A stretch of 44,699 bases of DNA, from NCBI GenBank assembly GCA_004299145.1, contig SCQD01000305.1, positions 1 through 44,699 on the forward strand, read 5' to 3'. The position numbers and the translations under genes were made by a program. The stretch comes from Methylococcaceae bacterium (GTDB taxonomy: Bacteria > Pseudomonadota > Gammaproteobacteria > Methylococcales > Methylococcaceae). Shown piece after piece: positions 1-7,071 of this stretch (its first letter is position 1; the number at the start of each line of letters is the position of its first letter). The notes beneath the pieces are model-generated. The model worked only from the letters and a program-made list of their open reading frames with translations, had not been told where the DNA came from and ran no database searches.

Positions 1-2
1 AG

Positions 3-1949
3 GCCAACGACGGCCAGGCCGACGGCCCCGTGATCACGGTGGCGTTGACGGTCAGCTCAGCCAACGACGCTCCCGTCAGCCTGAACGACAGCTACAGCAC
101 CCCGGCCGGCGCCGCGTTGAACCTATCCGCCCCGCAAGGCGTGTTGAGCAACGACAGCGACGTCGACGGCGATGCCCTCAGCGCCATCCTGCTGCAAGGC
201 CCGCAACACGGCACACTCGGCCTCAACGGCGACGGGAGCTTCCAATACACGCCGGCCGCCGGCTACAGCGGCGCGGACAGCTTCCGCTACCAGACCGGGG
301 ACGGCACGCAAACCGGAACACCGGTTCGCGTCAGCCTCACCGTCACCCCGGCCCAAGTCGACGCCAACCAAGCGCCGCAGGCCCAGAGCGATGCCTACCG
401 CACCGCGGAAGACGGCACGCTGACCCTCCCCGCGGCGCAAGGCGTACTCGCCAACGATAGTGACGCCGATGGCGATGCGCTCACCGCCCGGCTCATCCAG
501 GGACCGCAGCACGGCACGCTGGCCTTCAACCCCGACGGCAGCTTCAACTACACGCCCGACGCCGACTACCACGGCCCGGACAGCTTCCGCTACCAGGCCG
601 GCGACGGCCAGGCCGGCAGCGCCCCCGTGCGCGTCGCCCTCCACATCAGCGCCGCCAACGACGCGCCCACGGCCCAGTCCGACGCCTACAGCAGCCCCGA
701 AGACGGCGCGCTGAGCCTTGCCGCGGCGCAAGGCGTGCTCGCCAACGACAGCGATGCCGATGGTGACCGCCTGACCGTCCAGTTGATCCAAGGCCCGCGG
801 CACGGCACGCTCAGCTTCAACCCCGACGGCAGCTTCAGCTACCGGCCCGCCGCCGACTACCACGGCCCGGACAGCTTCCGCTACCAGGCCGGCGACGGCA
901 GCGCGTCCAGCCGCAACGTCACGGTCGAACTCAGCATCACGCCGGTCAACGACCTGCCGCAAAGCCTAAGCAGCCAAGTCGAACTGGAGGCCGGCGCCAG
1001 CTACACCTACCGCCTCGGCGACTTCCCCTACACCGATGCCGACGGCGACGCGCTACAGGCCATCATCCTCAGCCAAATCCCCCGCGAAGGCCGCCTCACG
1101 CTCAACGGCCAGCCGGTACAGGCCGGCCAGCGCATCGATGCCGGCGCCATCGCCCAGGGCGCTTTGCACTACACCCCGCTGCTCAGCATTCAGCCGCAAA
1201 CGCAGCGCCTGGCCTACAGCGTCGACGACGGGCAGGACCGTAGCGCCGGCTACAGCCACACGCTGCAGATCGCCGCGCTGCCCAGCTTCACCAATGCCGG
1301 CCAGACGGTCGAGTTCAACGGGGCGGTGCGCGTCTACAGCGGCGACACCGACGGCGCCCGCGGCACGCCGGCCACCCCTCCCGGCGCCAAAATCACCGGC
1401 ATCACCTGGAACAGCGCCGGCAACGCCTGGAATCCCGCCGACAGCAGTGCCGGCTTCAGCAGTGGCGATAGCGTCACGCTCAACCTGGCGGTCAGCAGCC
1501 TCAGCGGCCAACAGACCAGCCTGGCGCTGCCGCCCGAAGTGCTGATCGACCTGATCGGCGACGTCCGTTTCGACGCCGTCGTCGCCACCCGCGATCCCAG
1601 CAGCGGCGCGGCGCGCCTGCCGTCCTGGATCCACGTCGACCCCAAGACCGGCACCATCACCACCGACGGCAGCGCCGCCCGCGCGCTGACGTTGCAGATC
1701 ACCGCCAAAGACGTGCTGGGCCACGAACGGGTGATCACCATCAAAGTGCTGCCGCAAGCGGGCAAAGCGGCGGCCACCGAGAAAACCAGCGCACTGCAAC
1801 GCCCCGCCTGGGACAAGGGCGTGCTACGGACCGGCAGCCCGTTCGCCAAGGCGGCGTTCAGCGACCAGTTGCGCCAAGCCGGGCACGGGCGCTGGAGCAA
1901 AGACCAGGCGACGCTGCTGGACAGCCTCGCCAAAGTGTTTGGGGCGTGA
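3..1949 (+). CDS. Giant tandem-95-repeat (Ig/cadherin-like) adhesin, C-terminal part
   Basis: The frame is open to the left edge, so the gene starts outside the window and only the last ~649 codons are seen. Three consecutive units of about 95 residues each carry a QGVLxNDSDxDGD core, a HGTL turn and a final DSFRYQxGDG strand. This is the Big_9/tandem-95 type of extracellular Ig-like repeat. A fourth, divergent unit follows, then a non-repetitive domain of about 220 residues with a putative-Ig-like segment (PSWIHVDPKTGTITT). No RTX nonapeptides and no membrane anchor are visible at the C-terminus. Proteins of this kind are usually secreted by type I systems and act in adhesion or biofilm formation. 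The TolC-family gene downstream on the same strand fits that, but HlyB/HlyD-like partners are not in the window. The function is inferred from architecture only. Confidence 0.8.
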   Translation, partial: ANDGQADGPVITVALTVSSANDAPVSLNDSYSTPAGAALNLSAPQGVLSNDSDVDGDALSAILLQGPQHGTLGLNGDGSFQYTPAAGYSGADSFRYQTGDGTQTGTPVRVSLTVTPAQVDANQAPQAQSDAYRTAEDGTLTLPAAQGVLANDSDADGDALTARLIQGPQHGTLAFNPDGSFNYTPDADYHGPDSFRYQAGDGQAGSAPVRVALHISAANDAPTAQSDAYSSPEDGALSLAAAQGVLANDSDADGDRLTVQLIQGPRHGTLSFNPDGSFSYRPAADYHGPDSFRYQAGDGSASSRNVTVELSITPVNDLPQSLSSQVELEAGASYTYRLGDFPYTDADGDALQAIILSQIPREGRLTLNGQPVQAGQRIDAGAIAQGALHYTPLLSIQPQTQRLAYSVDDGQDRSAGYSHTLQIAALPSFTNAGQTVEFNGAVRVYSGDTDGARGTPATPPGAKITGITWNSAGNAWNPADSSAGFSSGDSVTLNLAVSSLSGQQTSLALPPEVLIDLIGDVRFDAVVATRDPSSGAARLPSWIHVDPKTGTITTDGSAARALTLQITAKDVLGHERVITIKVLPQAGKAAATEKTSALQRPAWDKGVLRTGSPFAKAAFSDQLRQAGHGRWSKDQATLLDSLAKVFGA

Positions 1950-1962
1950 GCGGCACAGCCAT

Positions 1963-2014
1963 CGTTCCCACGCTCTGCGTGGGAACGCAGCCCGGGACGC
2001 TCCGCGTCCCGGGG
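1963..2014. repeat. Composite palindrome, repeat family A
   Basis: Two adjacent perfect hairpins: CGTTCCCACGC-TCT-GCGTGGGAACG (1963-1987) and, three bases later, CCCGGGACGC-TCC-GCGTCCCGGG. The same pair recurs in inverted order at 2451-2499 and again at 14570-14618. It lies 14 bases after the adhesin stop codon and may also end its transcript, although no T-tract follows. Confidence 0.85.
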
Positions 2015-2036
2015 AAGGCGGCGGCAACGTGGCGGG

Positions 2037-2340
2037 ATATAGAAGCCTGTGTTGATAAAAATACCTGGCGGGACGGGGGTTGAACCCCGTCCGACTTGGA
2101 TCCTCCCGAAGGGAGAGACCAAAGCACCGTGCCAGCGCCGAATGGCCCTCCCAGGAACCGATGACTTCCGGCCCCTTCTCCCTCAGGGAAAGCCGTCGCG
2201 AAGCGGAAAAAATAAGGCTCCATTCGGCGCGGGCAACGCGCTGGAGTCTCTCCCGGGGGGAGAGCGAAGCGAGGGGCCGGGAGCCGGCAGGTTTCTAGGT
2301 AGGGGCTTGATATATCTTTAATCAACGCCGGACCCTATAT
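2037..2340. repeat. MITE-like element with degenerate terminal inverted repeats (family F, copy 1), carrying repeats B and C
   Basis: The left end (2037-2064, containing GTGTTGATAAAAATAC) and the right end (2312-2340, containing TTTAATCAACGCCGGA) are imperfect inverted repeats. They match the ends of a second copy at 23861-24001. Inside lie a family-B hairpin (2188-2219, GAAAGCCGTCGCGAAGCGG) and a family-C segment (about 2247-2290, CTCTCCCGGGGGGAGAG followed by CGAAGCGAGGGG). The reading frames that cross it are built from repeats, and I do not accept them as genes. Together with the flanking A palindromes this accounts for most of the 577-base gap between the two genes. Confidence 0.6.
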
Positions 2341-2450
2341 CTTGCCAACCGAGTCGCGGCGGCATAAAACTCGCGTCAAGACGCAAAGATGCAAAATACA
2401 TTGTCGAACACCACGGGGTTCAGACTTGGCGCGTTTAGAAATCGCGGATA

Positions 2451-2499
2451 CGGGACGCAGAGCGTCCCGGGCGGTTTTCCCACGCAGAGCGTGGGAACG
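2451..2499. repeat. Composite palindrome, repeat family A (inverted order)
   Basis: CGGGACGC-AGA-GCGTCCCGGG (2451-2471) is followed by TTCCCACGC-AGA-GCGTGGGAA (2477-2499). This is the reverse-complement arrangement of the copy at 1963-2014, so the two copies bracket the intergenic element. It ends 28 bases before the TolC-family start codon. No sigma-70 promoter was clear here. Confidence 0.85.
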
Positions 2500-2526
2500 A
2501 TAAAATTACACTTTTACTGACCGCTG

Positions 2527-4140
2527 ATGACCGCCATGCAAAAACCACAAAAACGCCCCCATCGCACCGCCATCACCCTGGGCCTGCTCGCCGGCTTGAC
2601 CGGCTGCGGCCTGACGCCGGAGCCATTGAGTCTCACCGAAAGGACCAGCCTGATCGCCCAGGACAAAACCGTCCTGTTCGACAAGCAAGAACCGATCAGC
2701 GCGCCGTTGACCCTGTATCAGGCCATGGCGCGCGCCTTGAAATACAACCTTGACCACCGCGTTAAAATGATGGAGCGGGCCGTCTCCGAAGGCCAATCCA
2801 CCCTGGCGCGCTACAGCCTGCTGCCCGAACTGGTCGCCTCCGCCGGCTACAGCGCCCGCGACAACTTCAACGCCTCCAACAGCCGCGGCATTCCCGACGG
2901 CCAGCAATCGCTGCGCACCTCCACCTCCCAGGACCGCAACCGCTACCTGGGCGACCTGGTGTTCCGCTGGAACATCCTCGACTTCGGCGTCAGCTACTTC
3001 AACGCCCAGCAAGAAGGCAACAAAGCGCTGGCCGCCGAAGAAAACCGCCGCAAAGTCAGCCACAACCTCATGCAAGACGTGCGCAGCGCTTATTGGCGCG
3101 CGCTGAGCGCCCAGCACCTCGAAAAAGAAATCGCGCCCGTCGTCGCCGAAGCGCGCCACGCCCTGGCGCTCTCGCGCGAAAGCGACCAGCAACGGCTCAA
3201 GCCGCCGCTGGACACCCTGCGCTACCAAAAAAGCCTGGTCGAAATCATCCGCCGCCTCGACGCCCTGCTGGATCAGCAAAAAATGGCCAAAGCCGAACTG
3301 GCCGGCCTGCTCAACCTGCCGGTCAACCAAGCCTACGTCCTGGCCGAACCGGACAGCCAGAGCGCCAGCCAGGCACCCAAAGTCGACTTGTCCATGGAGC
3401 GCATGGAAGAAATCGCCCTGCAAATGCGGCCGGAACTGCGCCAGGAAATGTACCAGACGCGCATCGGCACGGCGGAAATCCACAAAGCCATGCTGCGTTT
3501 GCTGCCGGGCGTGGAGCTGGAAATCGGTGGGCACTACGACAGCAACTCCTATTTGCTCAACCAGCACTTTGCCGAACTGGCGCCGCAGATCGCCAAAAAC
3601 GTGTTTGAGCTGCTGCAGGCCCCGCAAGCCATCCGCACCGCCGAAACGCAAAAAGCGCTGGCCGACTCGCGCCGGCTGGCGGCGCACATGGCCATCCTCA
3701 CCCAGGTGCACCTGGCCAACGAACAGCTGGAACTCTCGCGCAAACAATACGAACAAGCGCAGGAACTGGACGACATCAACCAACAAATCCTGCGCCACGT
3801 CGCCAACAGCGCCGACAGTCAGGCGACCAGCGCGATGGAGCGGATTCGCACGGCGGTGGACGCCATCATGACCAAACTGCAACGGCAGCAATCGCACGCC
3901 GACATGCAGGCGGCGCTGGGCAAGCTGTATGTGTCGCTGGGATTTGATCCGCTGCCCGAGGCGGTGGCGGGGCATGACGTCGACACGCTGGCGCAGGCCA
4001 TCGCCGCGATCGACCAGGAGTGGGCGCAAGGCCGGTTGCCGGAGCCGGCCGACCGCAGTACCGAAGCTGAGGCGCCGGAAGCGCAGAGCACGCATCCGGT
4101 GTTCGAATTGGGCGAGTTGATGAGCAGTGTGGGGTTGTAG
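2527..4140 (+). CDS. TolC/OMF-family outer-membrane efflux lipoprotein
   Basis: A 537-residue protein of the outer membrane factor family, whose trimers form the outer-membrane duct of type I secretion or RND efflux systems. The N-terminus is basic, then hydrophobic, then a lipobox (LTGC, Cys27), so it should be lipidated and anchored in the outer membrane. The body shows the two repeated helix-rich halves of the family, with barrel-strand-like stretches (FRWNILDFGVSYF, ELEIGGHYDSNSY) and long amphipathic helices rich in Gln, Glu and Ala. Another ATG nine bases downstream (2536) is an equally good start. It follows the adhesin gene on the same strand after a repeat-filled gap. I infer that it may export that adhesin or the RTX protein at 35 kb, but an efflux role is equally possible because no inner-membrane partner is adjacent. 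Confidence 0.82.
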   Translation: MTAMQKPQKRPHRTAITLGLLAGLTGCGLTPEPLSLTERTSLIAQDKTVLFDKQEPISAPLTLYQAMARALKYNLDHRVKMMERAVSEGQSTLARYSLLPELVASAGYSARDNFNASNSRGIPDGQQSLRTSTSQDRNRYLGDLVFRWNILDFGVSYFNAQQEGNKALAAEENRRKVSHNLMQDVRSAYWRALSAQHLEKEIAPVVAEARHALALSRESDQQRLKPPLDTLRYQKSLVEIIRRLDALLDQQKMAKAELAGLLNLPVNQAYVLAEPDSQSASQAPKVDLSMERMEEIALQMRPELRQEMYQTRIGTAEIHKAMLRLLPGVELEIGGHYDSNSYLLNQHFAELAPQIAKNVFELLQAPQAIRTAETQKALADSRRLAAHMAILTQVHLANEQLELSRKQYEQAQELDDINQQILRHVANSADSQATSAMERIRTAVDAIMTKLQRQQSHADMQAALGKLYVSLGFDPLPEAVAGHDVDTLAQAIAAIDQEWAQGRLPEPADRSTEAEAPEAQSTHPVFELGELMSSVGL

Positions 4141-4153
4141 GCAGGGAGGCAGA

Positions 4154-4206
4154 GGGTAGGTTGTGCGTACCTTCGATGGCGTCGAACGGTACGCACAGCG
4201 TATCCG
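4154..4206. repeat. Palindromic repeat, family D (intergenic copy)
   Basis: GTGCGTACC and GGTACGCAC arms enclose an inner TTCGA-TGGCG-TCGAA hairpin. The outer arms (GGGTAGGTT / AGCGTATCC) have diverged. It sits between the convergent ends of the TolC-family gene and ald, so it could serve as a two-way terminator. The same element is inside lpxB and twice inside the diiron gene. Confidence 0.85.
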
Positions 4207-4211
4207 CGTAT

Positions 4212-5315
4212 TTATACCGACAGCAGTCTAAAACTGTCCTCCATGCCCAAGGCTTTCGCCACCGTGCGATTGCGCAGATAGCCCTGATGCGTATTGACCG
4301 CTTTGAGCAAACCGGCATCGCCGGTTAAGGCCGCCAAACCGTGTTGGGCCAGTTGCAGCAAATACGGCAGGGTGGCGTGGGTCAAAACCTGGGTGGCGGT
4401 GCGCGGATAGGCTCCCGGCATGTTGGTGACGCAATAATGGACGACGCCGTATTGCTCGTAGACCGGCTGGGAGTGGCTGGTGGGCCGGGAGGTGGCGATG
4501 CAGCCGCCCTGGTCTATGCTGACGTCCACCAGCACGGAGCCGGGCTGCATGCCGCGCACCATGGTTTCCGTGACCACGTGCGGCGCCTTGGCGCCAGGCA
4601 GCAGCACGGCGCCGATCAACAGATCGGCATCCAGCAGTTCACGGGCGATGTTTTCCGGCGAGGAAACGATAAAGCCCAGTTGTTCCCCCAACTCGGCACG
4701 CAGTCTCGGCAAGCGTTCGAGACGCCGTCCCGCCATGACCACCTGCGCGCCCAGCCCCAATGCCGTGCGCGCCGCGTGGCGTCCCACCACGCCGTCACCG
4801 ATGATCAGCACCTTGCCATAGTGTTCGCCCAGGACGATGCCCGGCAGCGTGCCTTTGCCGCCGTGGCACTGCGCGAGGTAGTAACAGCCCATAAAAACCG
4901 CGACATCACCGGCCACCGCGCTCATGGGTGCCAGCAGCGGCAAGCGGCCTTGGGCGTCTTCCAGGGTTTCGTAGGCGATGGCGGTGGTGCCGCGTTCCAG
5001 CAGGACTTCCGTCAAACGGCGCTCCACGCCGGCCAGGTGAAAATAAGTAAACACCATCTGGTTCCGTAAATGGCCGTATTCGGAGGCCAGCGGTTCCTTG
5101 ATTTTGACCACCAGCTCCTGGTTCCAGCAAGCGGCGGCATCGCCGATGACGGCGCCTGCCGCCTGGTAGTCCGCGTCGCTGTAGCCGGAACCCAGTCCGG
5201 CACCGGCTTGTATGGTCACCGCGTGGCCGGCGGCGAGCGCCGCCGCCGCCCCGGCCGGCGTCAGCGCCACGCGGTTTTCTTGGTCTTTGATTTCTTTGGG
5301 GACGCCGATGTTCAT
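4212..5315 (-). CDS. ald: Alanine dehydrogenase, possibly NADP(H)-preferring
   Basis: A 367-residue member of the AlaDH/PNT family, which interconverts L-alanine with pyruvate and ammonia using a nicotinamide cofactor in the cytoplasm. The N-terminus (MNIGVPKEIKDQENRVALTP) is canonical. The pyruvate-binding/catalytic Lys73 (KIKEP), His93 (YFHLAG) and Asp268 (SIDQGG) are in place. The Rossmann fold starts at GDGVVGRHAA (173-182). Family members that use NAD normally have Asp at the end of the second beta strand (LDIN in the Mycobacterium tuberculosis enzyme). Here the segment is MAGRRLERL, so Asp is replaced by Gly196 followed by Arg197 and Arg198, which suggests NADP(H) use. The start codon lies one base after the stop of the upstream host-attachment-family gene, so the two are probably co-transcribed. 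Confidence 0.93.
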   Translation of the reverse strand: MNIGVPKEIKDQENRVALTPAGAAAALAAGHAVTIQAGAGLGSGYSDADYQAAGAVIGDAAACWNQELVVKIKEPLASEYGHLRNQMVFTYFHLAGVERRLTEVLLERGTTAIAYETLEDAQGRLPLLAPMSAVAGDVAVFMGCYYLAQCHGGKGTLPGIVLGEHYGKVLIIGDGVVGRHAARTALGLGAQVVMAGRRLERLPRLRAELGEQLGFIVSSPENIARELLDADLLIGAVLLPGAKAPHVVTETMVRGMQPGSVLVDVSIDQGGCIATSRPTSHSQPVYEQYGVVHYCVTNMPGAYPRTATQVLTHATLPYLLQLAQHGLAALTGDAGLLKAVNTHQGYLRNRTVAKALGMEDSFRLLSV

Positions 5316-5316
5316 G

Positions 5317-5742
5317 TCAGCTGAACAGTTGATTGCGCACGGCCAGTTCGCTTTTTTGCACCAGATTTTTGTCCAGCGACTGGCTTACCAGCTTGAGGGT
5401 TTGGTCGTTGAGGCTATGGCGCAGTATGCCCAGAAACTCCGGCGGCGCTATCAGTATGAGGTGGTTGAACTGGCCATGGGTACGGCCTTGATCCAGGCGT
5501 TCCGCCAGACGCAAGGCGAACAGTTGGGCTTCATGGCGTTTGGGGTCTACTTCTTTGCCCACGGCGTGCCGCCCCACGGCATCGACCGTGCGTCCGGGCC
5601 GGTCGGAGGTCAAATCCTGTTCACGGGCACGGCCTTCTGGATGATCCAATGACTCTATTTCTTTCAAAGGCTTGATACGCGATTCCATGGCGTAAATGAT
5701 GGCGCGGCTGCTTTCAGCGGTGAGAATCCAGGTTGTTGCCAT
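5317..5742 (-). CDS. Host-attachment-family protein (Host_attach/baeRF-like)
   Basis: A 141-residue protein matching the family named after an Agrobacterium protein needed for attachment to host cells. Seen here are the N-terminal strand with W-I-L-T-A-E-S-S-R-A, the DRPGRT segment before a K-E-V-D-P-K-R-H stretch, and an LILIAPPEFLGILR strand-loop. These align with the release-factor-1-like (baeRF) fold. The biochemical role of the family is not established and the name should not be read as evidence of a host-associated life style. It is the first gene of a tight pair with ald (one base between the stop and the next start). An ATG start at 5742 has AGGAG upstream on the minus strand. Confidence 0.8.
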   Translation of the reverse strand: MATTWILTAESSRAIIYAMESRIKPLKEIESLDHPEGRAREQDLTSDRPGRTVDAVGRHAVGKEVDPKRHEAQLFALRLAERLDQGRTHGQFNHLILIAPPEFLGILRHSLNDQTLKLVSQSLDKNLVQKSELAVRNQLFS

Positions 5743-5968
5743 GAGTAGTTCTCCTCGATTTCATTGAAAAAACATAAGTTTGCCGGTTGCTCAACAAGGC
5801 GTGCCGGAGCGGCTTAATCGCCGTCCGCGATCCAGCGCGATTCCAGCGGCCTGAGCAGGTTATAGACCTGCCATTCGATAACCGCAAGCCGTCGTTATCG
5901 GGAAAAATCAGGCATTGATCTCTGGACCTGCTGCGGTTACCTTTGACGGGTTTTTACCCTAATCGATC

Positions 5969-5975
5969 AGGAGGT
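5969..5975 (+). promoter_or_regulatory. Strong Shine-Dalgarno site supporting a GTG start
   Basis: AGGAGGT lies five bases before GTG at 5981. Because it is a perfect anti-16S match at workable spacing, I take this GTG as the start of the ferredoxin-like gene and not a later codon. Confidence 0.8.
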
Positions 5976-5980
5976 GCCCC

Positions 5981-6343
5981 GTGGAAACCGCTAACGAATT
6001 GGTCCGTGCCGCAGACGAAGTCGGCATAGGCCGCATCCGCAAGCACATTTTTCTATGCTGTGATCAAAACAAGCCGCTGTGTTGCAGCAAAGACGCCGGC
6101 ATTCAATCCTGGGATTACCTGAAGCGCCGCCTTAAGGAGCTGAAAGCGGTGGGGCACAAAGACATTGCCCGCAGCAAGGCCGATTGTCTGCACGTCTGCA
6201 CGCATGGCCCCATCGCGGTCGTGTATCCCGACGGCGTCTGGTATCACTCCTGTACGCCGGAAGTGCTGGAGCGCATCATCCAGGAGCACTTGCTCGGCGA
6301 TGTGCCCGTGGCGGAGTTTCGCATCCTGGGCAGCGCCGGTTAA
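5981..6343 (+). CDS. Thioredoxin-like [2Fe-2S] ferredoxin
   Basis: A 120-residue soluble protein of the (2Fe-2S) ferredoxin family with a thioredoxin fold. The N-terminal strand HIFLCC leads to Cys26/Cys27 and Cys34/Cys35, and a second pair, Cys69 and Cys73, lies in the C-x3-C-T-H-G-P motif followed by [10 protein letters not shown]. This spacing is typical of cluster-binding members. Which of the extra cysteines are ligands cannot be told from sequence, and Cys91 (HSCTPE) is another candidate. The partner redox enzyme is unknown. The next reading frame starts 16 bases downstream, so a small operon with the methyltransferase remnant and ppnP is likely. Confidence 0.85.
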   Translation: METANELVRAADEVGIGRIRKHIFLCCDQNKPLCCSKDAGIQSWDYLKRRLKELKAVGHKDIARSKADCLHVCTHGPIAVVYPDGVWYHSCTPEVLERIIQEHLLGDVPVAEFRILGSAG

Positions 6344-6358
6344 GCCGGGTTCAGCGCC

Positions 6359-6655
6359 ATGTCCAATCTTACCGACACCATCCGCCGGCGTTACGACCGC
6401 CTGGCTCCCTGGTTCGATGCGCTGGAAGGCGTGTTGGAAAGCTGGGCTTTCGGCCCATGGCGGCGGCAGCTATGGAGCCGGGTCGGTGCCGGCCACTGGT
6501 TGGAAGTCGGAGTGGGCACAGGGAAGAACTTTCCCTATCATCCGGCCGATGCGGACATCACCGCCATCGATTTCAGCCTGGAATCGGTGGACAGCCTGGG
6601 CCATGGTGGTTTGGTCAAGCTCATCCAGGCGCGCAAGCCGGATTCTTTACACTAA
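6359..6655 (+). pseudogene. Class I SAM methyltransferase with internal deletion
   Basis: Only 98 codons remain of what should be a protein of about 210 residues. Residues 1-73 are a good N-terminus of the UbiE-like methyltransferase family: helix [13 protein letters not shown], motif [14 protein letters not shown], then the acidic strand ITAIDFS. The sequence then jumps directly to the extreme C-terminus of the same family ([12 protein letters not shown]). The middle of the catalytic domain, with motifs II-III and the substrate lid, is missing, and the two parts are joined in frame at about residues 73-76. I infer an internal deletion of roughly 110 codons. The product cannot fold as a normal methyltransferase. 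It lies between the ferredoxin gene and ppnP on the same strand. Confidence 0.75.
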
Positions 6656-6684
6656 TCACTGTTTTTTACCTTGAAGGAAACCCA

Positions 6685-6999
6685 ATGTCCCAACTAGATA
6701 ACGTCAGCGTGCTCAAAAAGGCCAATGTCTATTTCGACGGCAAATGCGTCAGCCACACCGTGCTGTTTGCCGATGGCGAGCGCAAAACCGTCGGCGTGAT
6801 TTTTCCGTCCACGCTGACTTTCAACACCGGCGCGCCGGAAATCATGGAAATCGTCGACGGTTTGTGCAAAGTGCGCTTGGCAGGCGCAACCGAGTGGCAA
6901 AGCTATCGCGGCGGGGAATCGTTTAAAGTGCCCGGCGACAGCAGTTTTGACATAGAAACGGTAGAGCTGGTGAATTACGTTTGCCACTTTGGTGGGTAG
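6685..6999 (+). CDS. ppnP: Pyrimidine/purine nucleoside phosphorylase PpnP
   Basis: A 104-residue cupin-fold protein of the DUF1255/PpnP family, which cleaves several nucleosides with phosphate to give free base and ribose-1-phosphate. Family landmarks are [13 protein letters not shown], the [16 protein letters not shown] segment and [12 protein letters not shown], then [12 protein letters not shown] near the end. Length fits the family (about 94 in E. coli). The frame is open far upstream, but the ATG at 6685 is preceded by AAGGA and gives the conserved N-terminus. It is followed by a hairpin between convergent genes. Confidence 0.92.
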   Translation: MSQLDNVSVLKKANVYFDGKCVSHTVLFADGERKTVGVIFPSTLTFNTGAPEIMEIVDGLCKVRLAGATEWQSYRGGESFKVPGDSSFDIETVELVNYVCHFGG

Positions 7000-7016
7000 T
7001 TGAATTAAGGTTTTTC

Positions 7017-7055
7017 CGTTCGCCCTGAGCTTCGCCGCAGGGCGCTATGCGAACG
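7017..7055. repeat. Palindromic repeat between convergent genes
   Basis: CGTTCGCCCTG and CAGGGCG...CGAACG form a hairpin with the AGCTTCGCCG apex. It lies between the ends of ppnP and the nSTAND gene. It looks like another dispersed palindrome (the CCTGAGCTT core type) and may serve as terminator for both. No second copy was seen in the window. Confidence 0.55.
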
Positions 7056-7071
7056 CCTTGTTTCAGCAGTA

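Noticed and set aside
2049-2321. Small plus-strand frame of 90 codons after the adhesin
   Set aside because: It is composed of repeats B, C and F; similar peptides appear wherever these repeats occur.
2506-4095. Long open frame on the minus strand opposite the TolC-family gene (529 codons)
   Set aside because: It is the antisense shadow of a well-supported gene; GC-rich codon bias leaves the opposite frame open. The translation is Arg/Gln/Phe/Val-rich without family motifs.
5743-5980. Regulatory RNA or riboswitch in the divergent gap before the ferredoxin gene
   Set aside because: Only short inverted repeats (for example CAGGTTATAGACCTG) were found; no known riboswitch core was recognised.
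6184-6684. Longer N-terminus of PpnP reaching back into the ferredoxin gene
   Set aside because: PpnP is about 95-105 residues; the ATG at 6685 has a ribosome-binding site and the conserved start.
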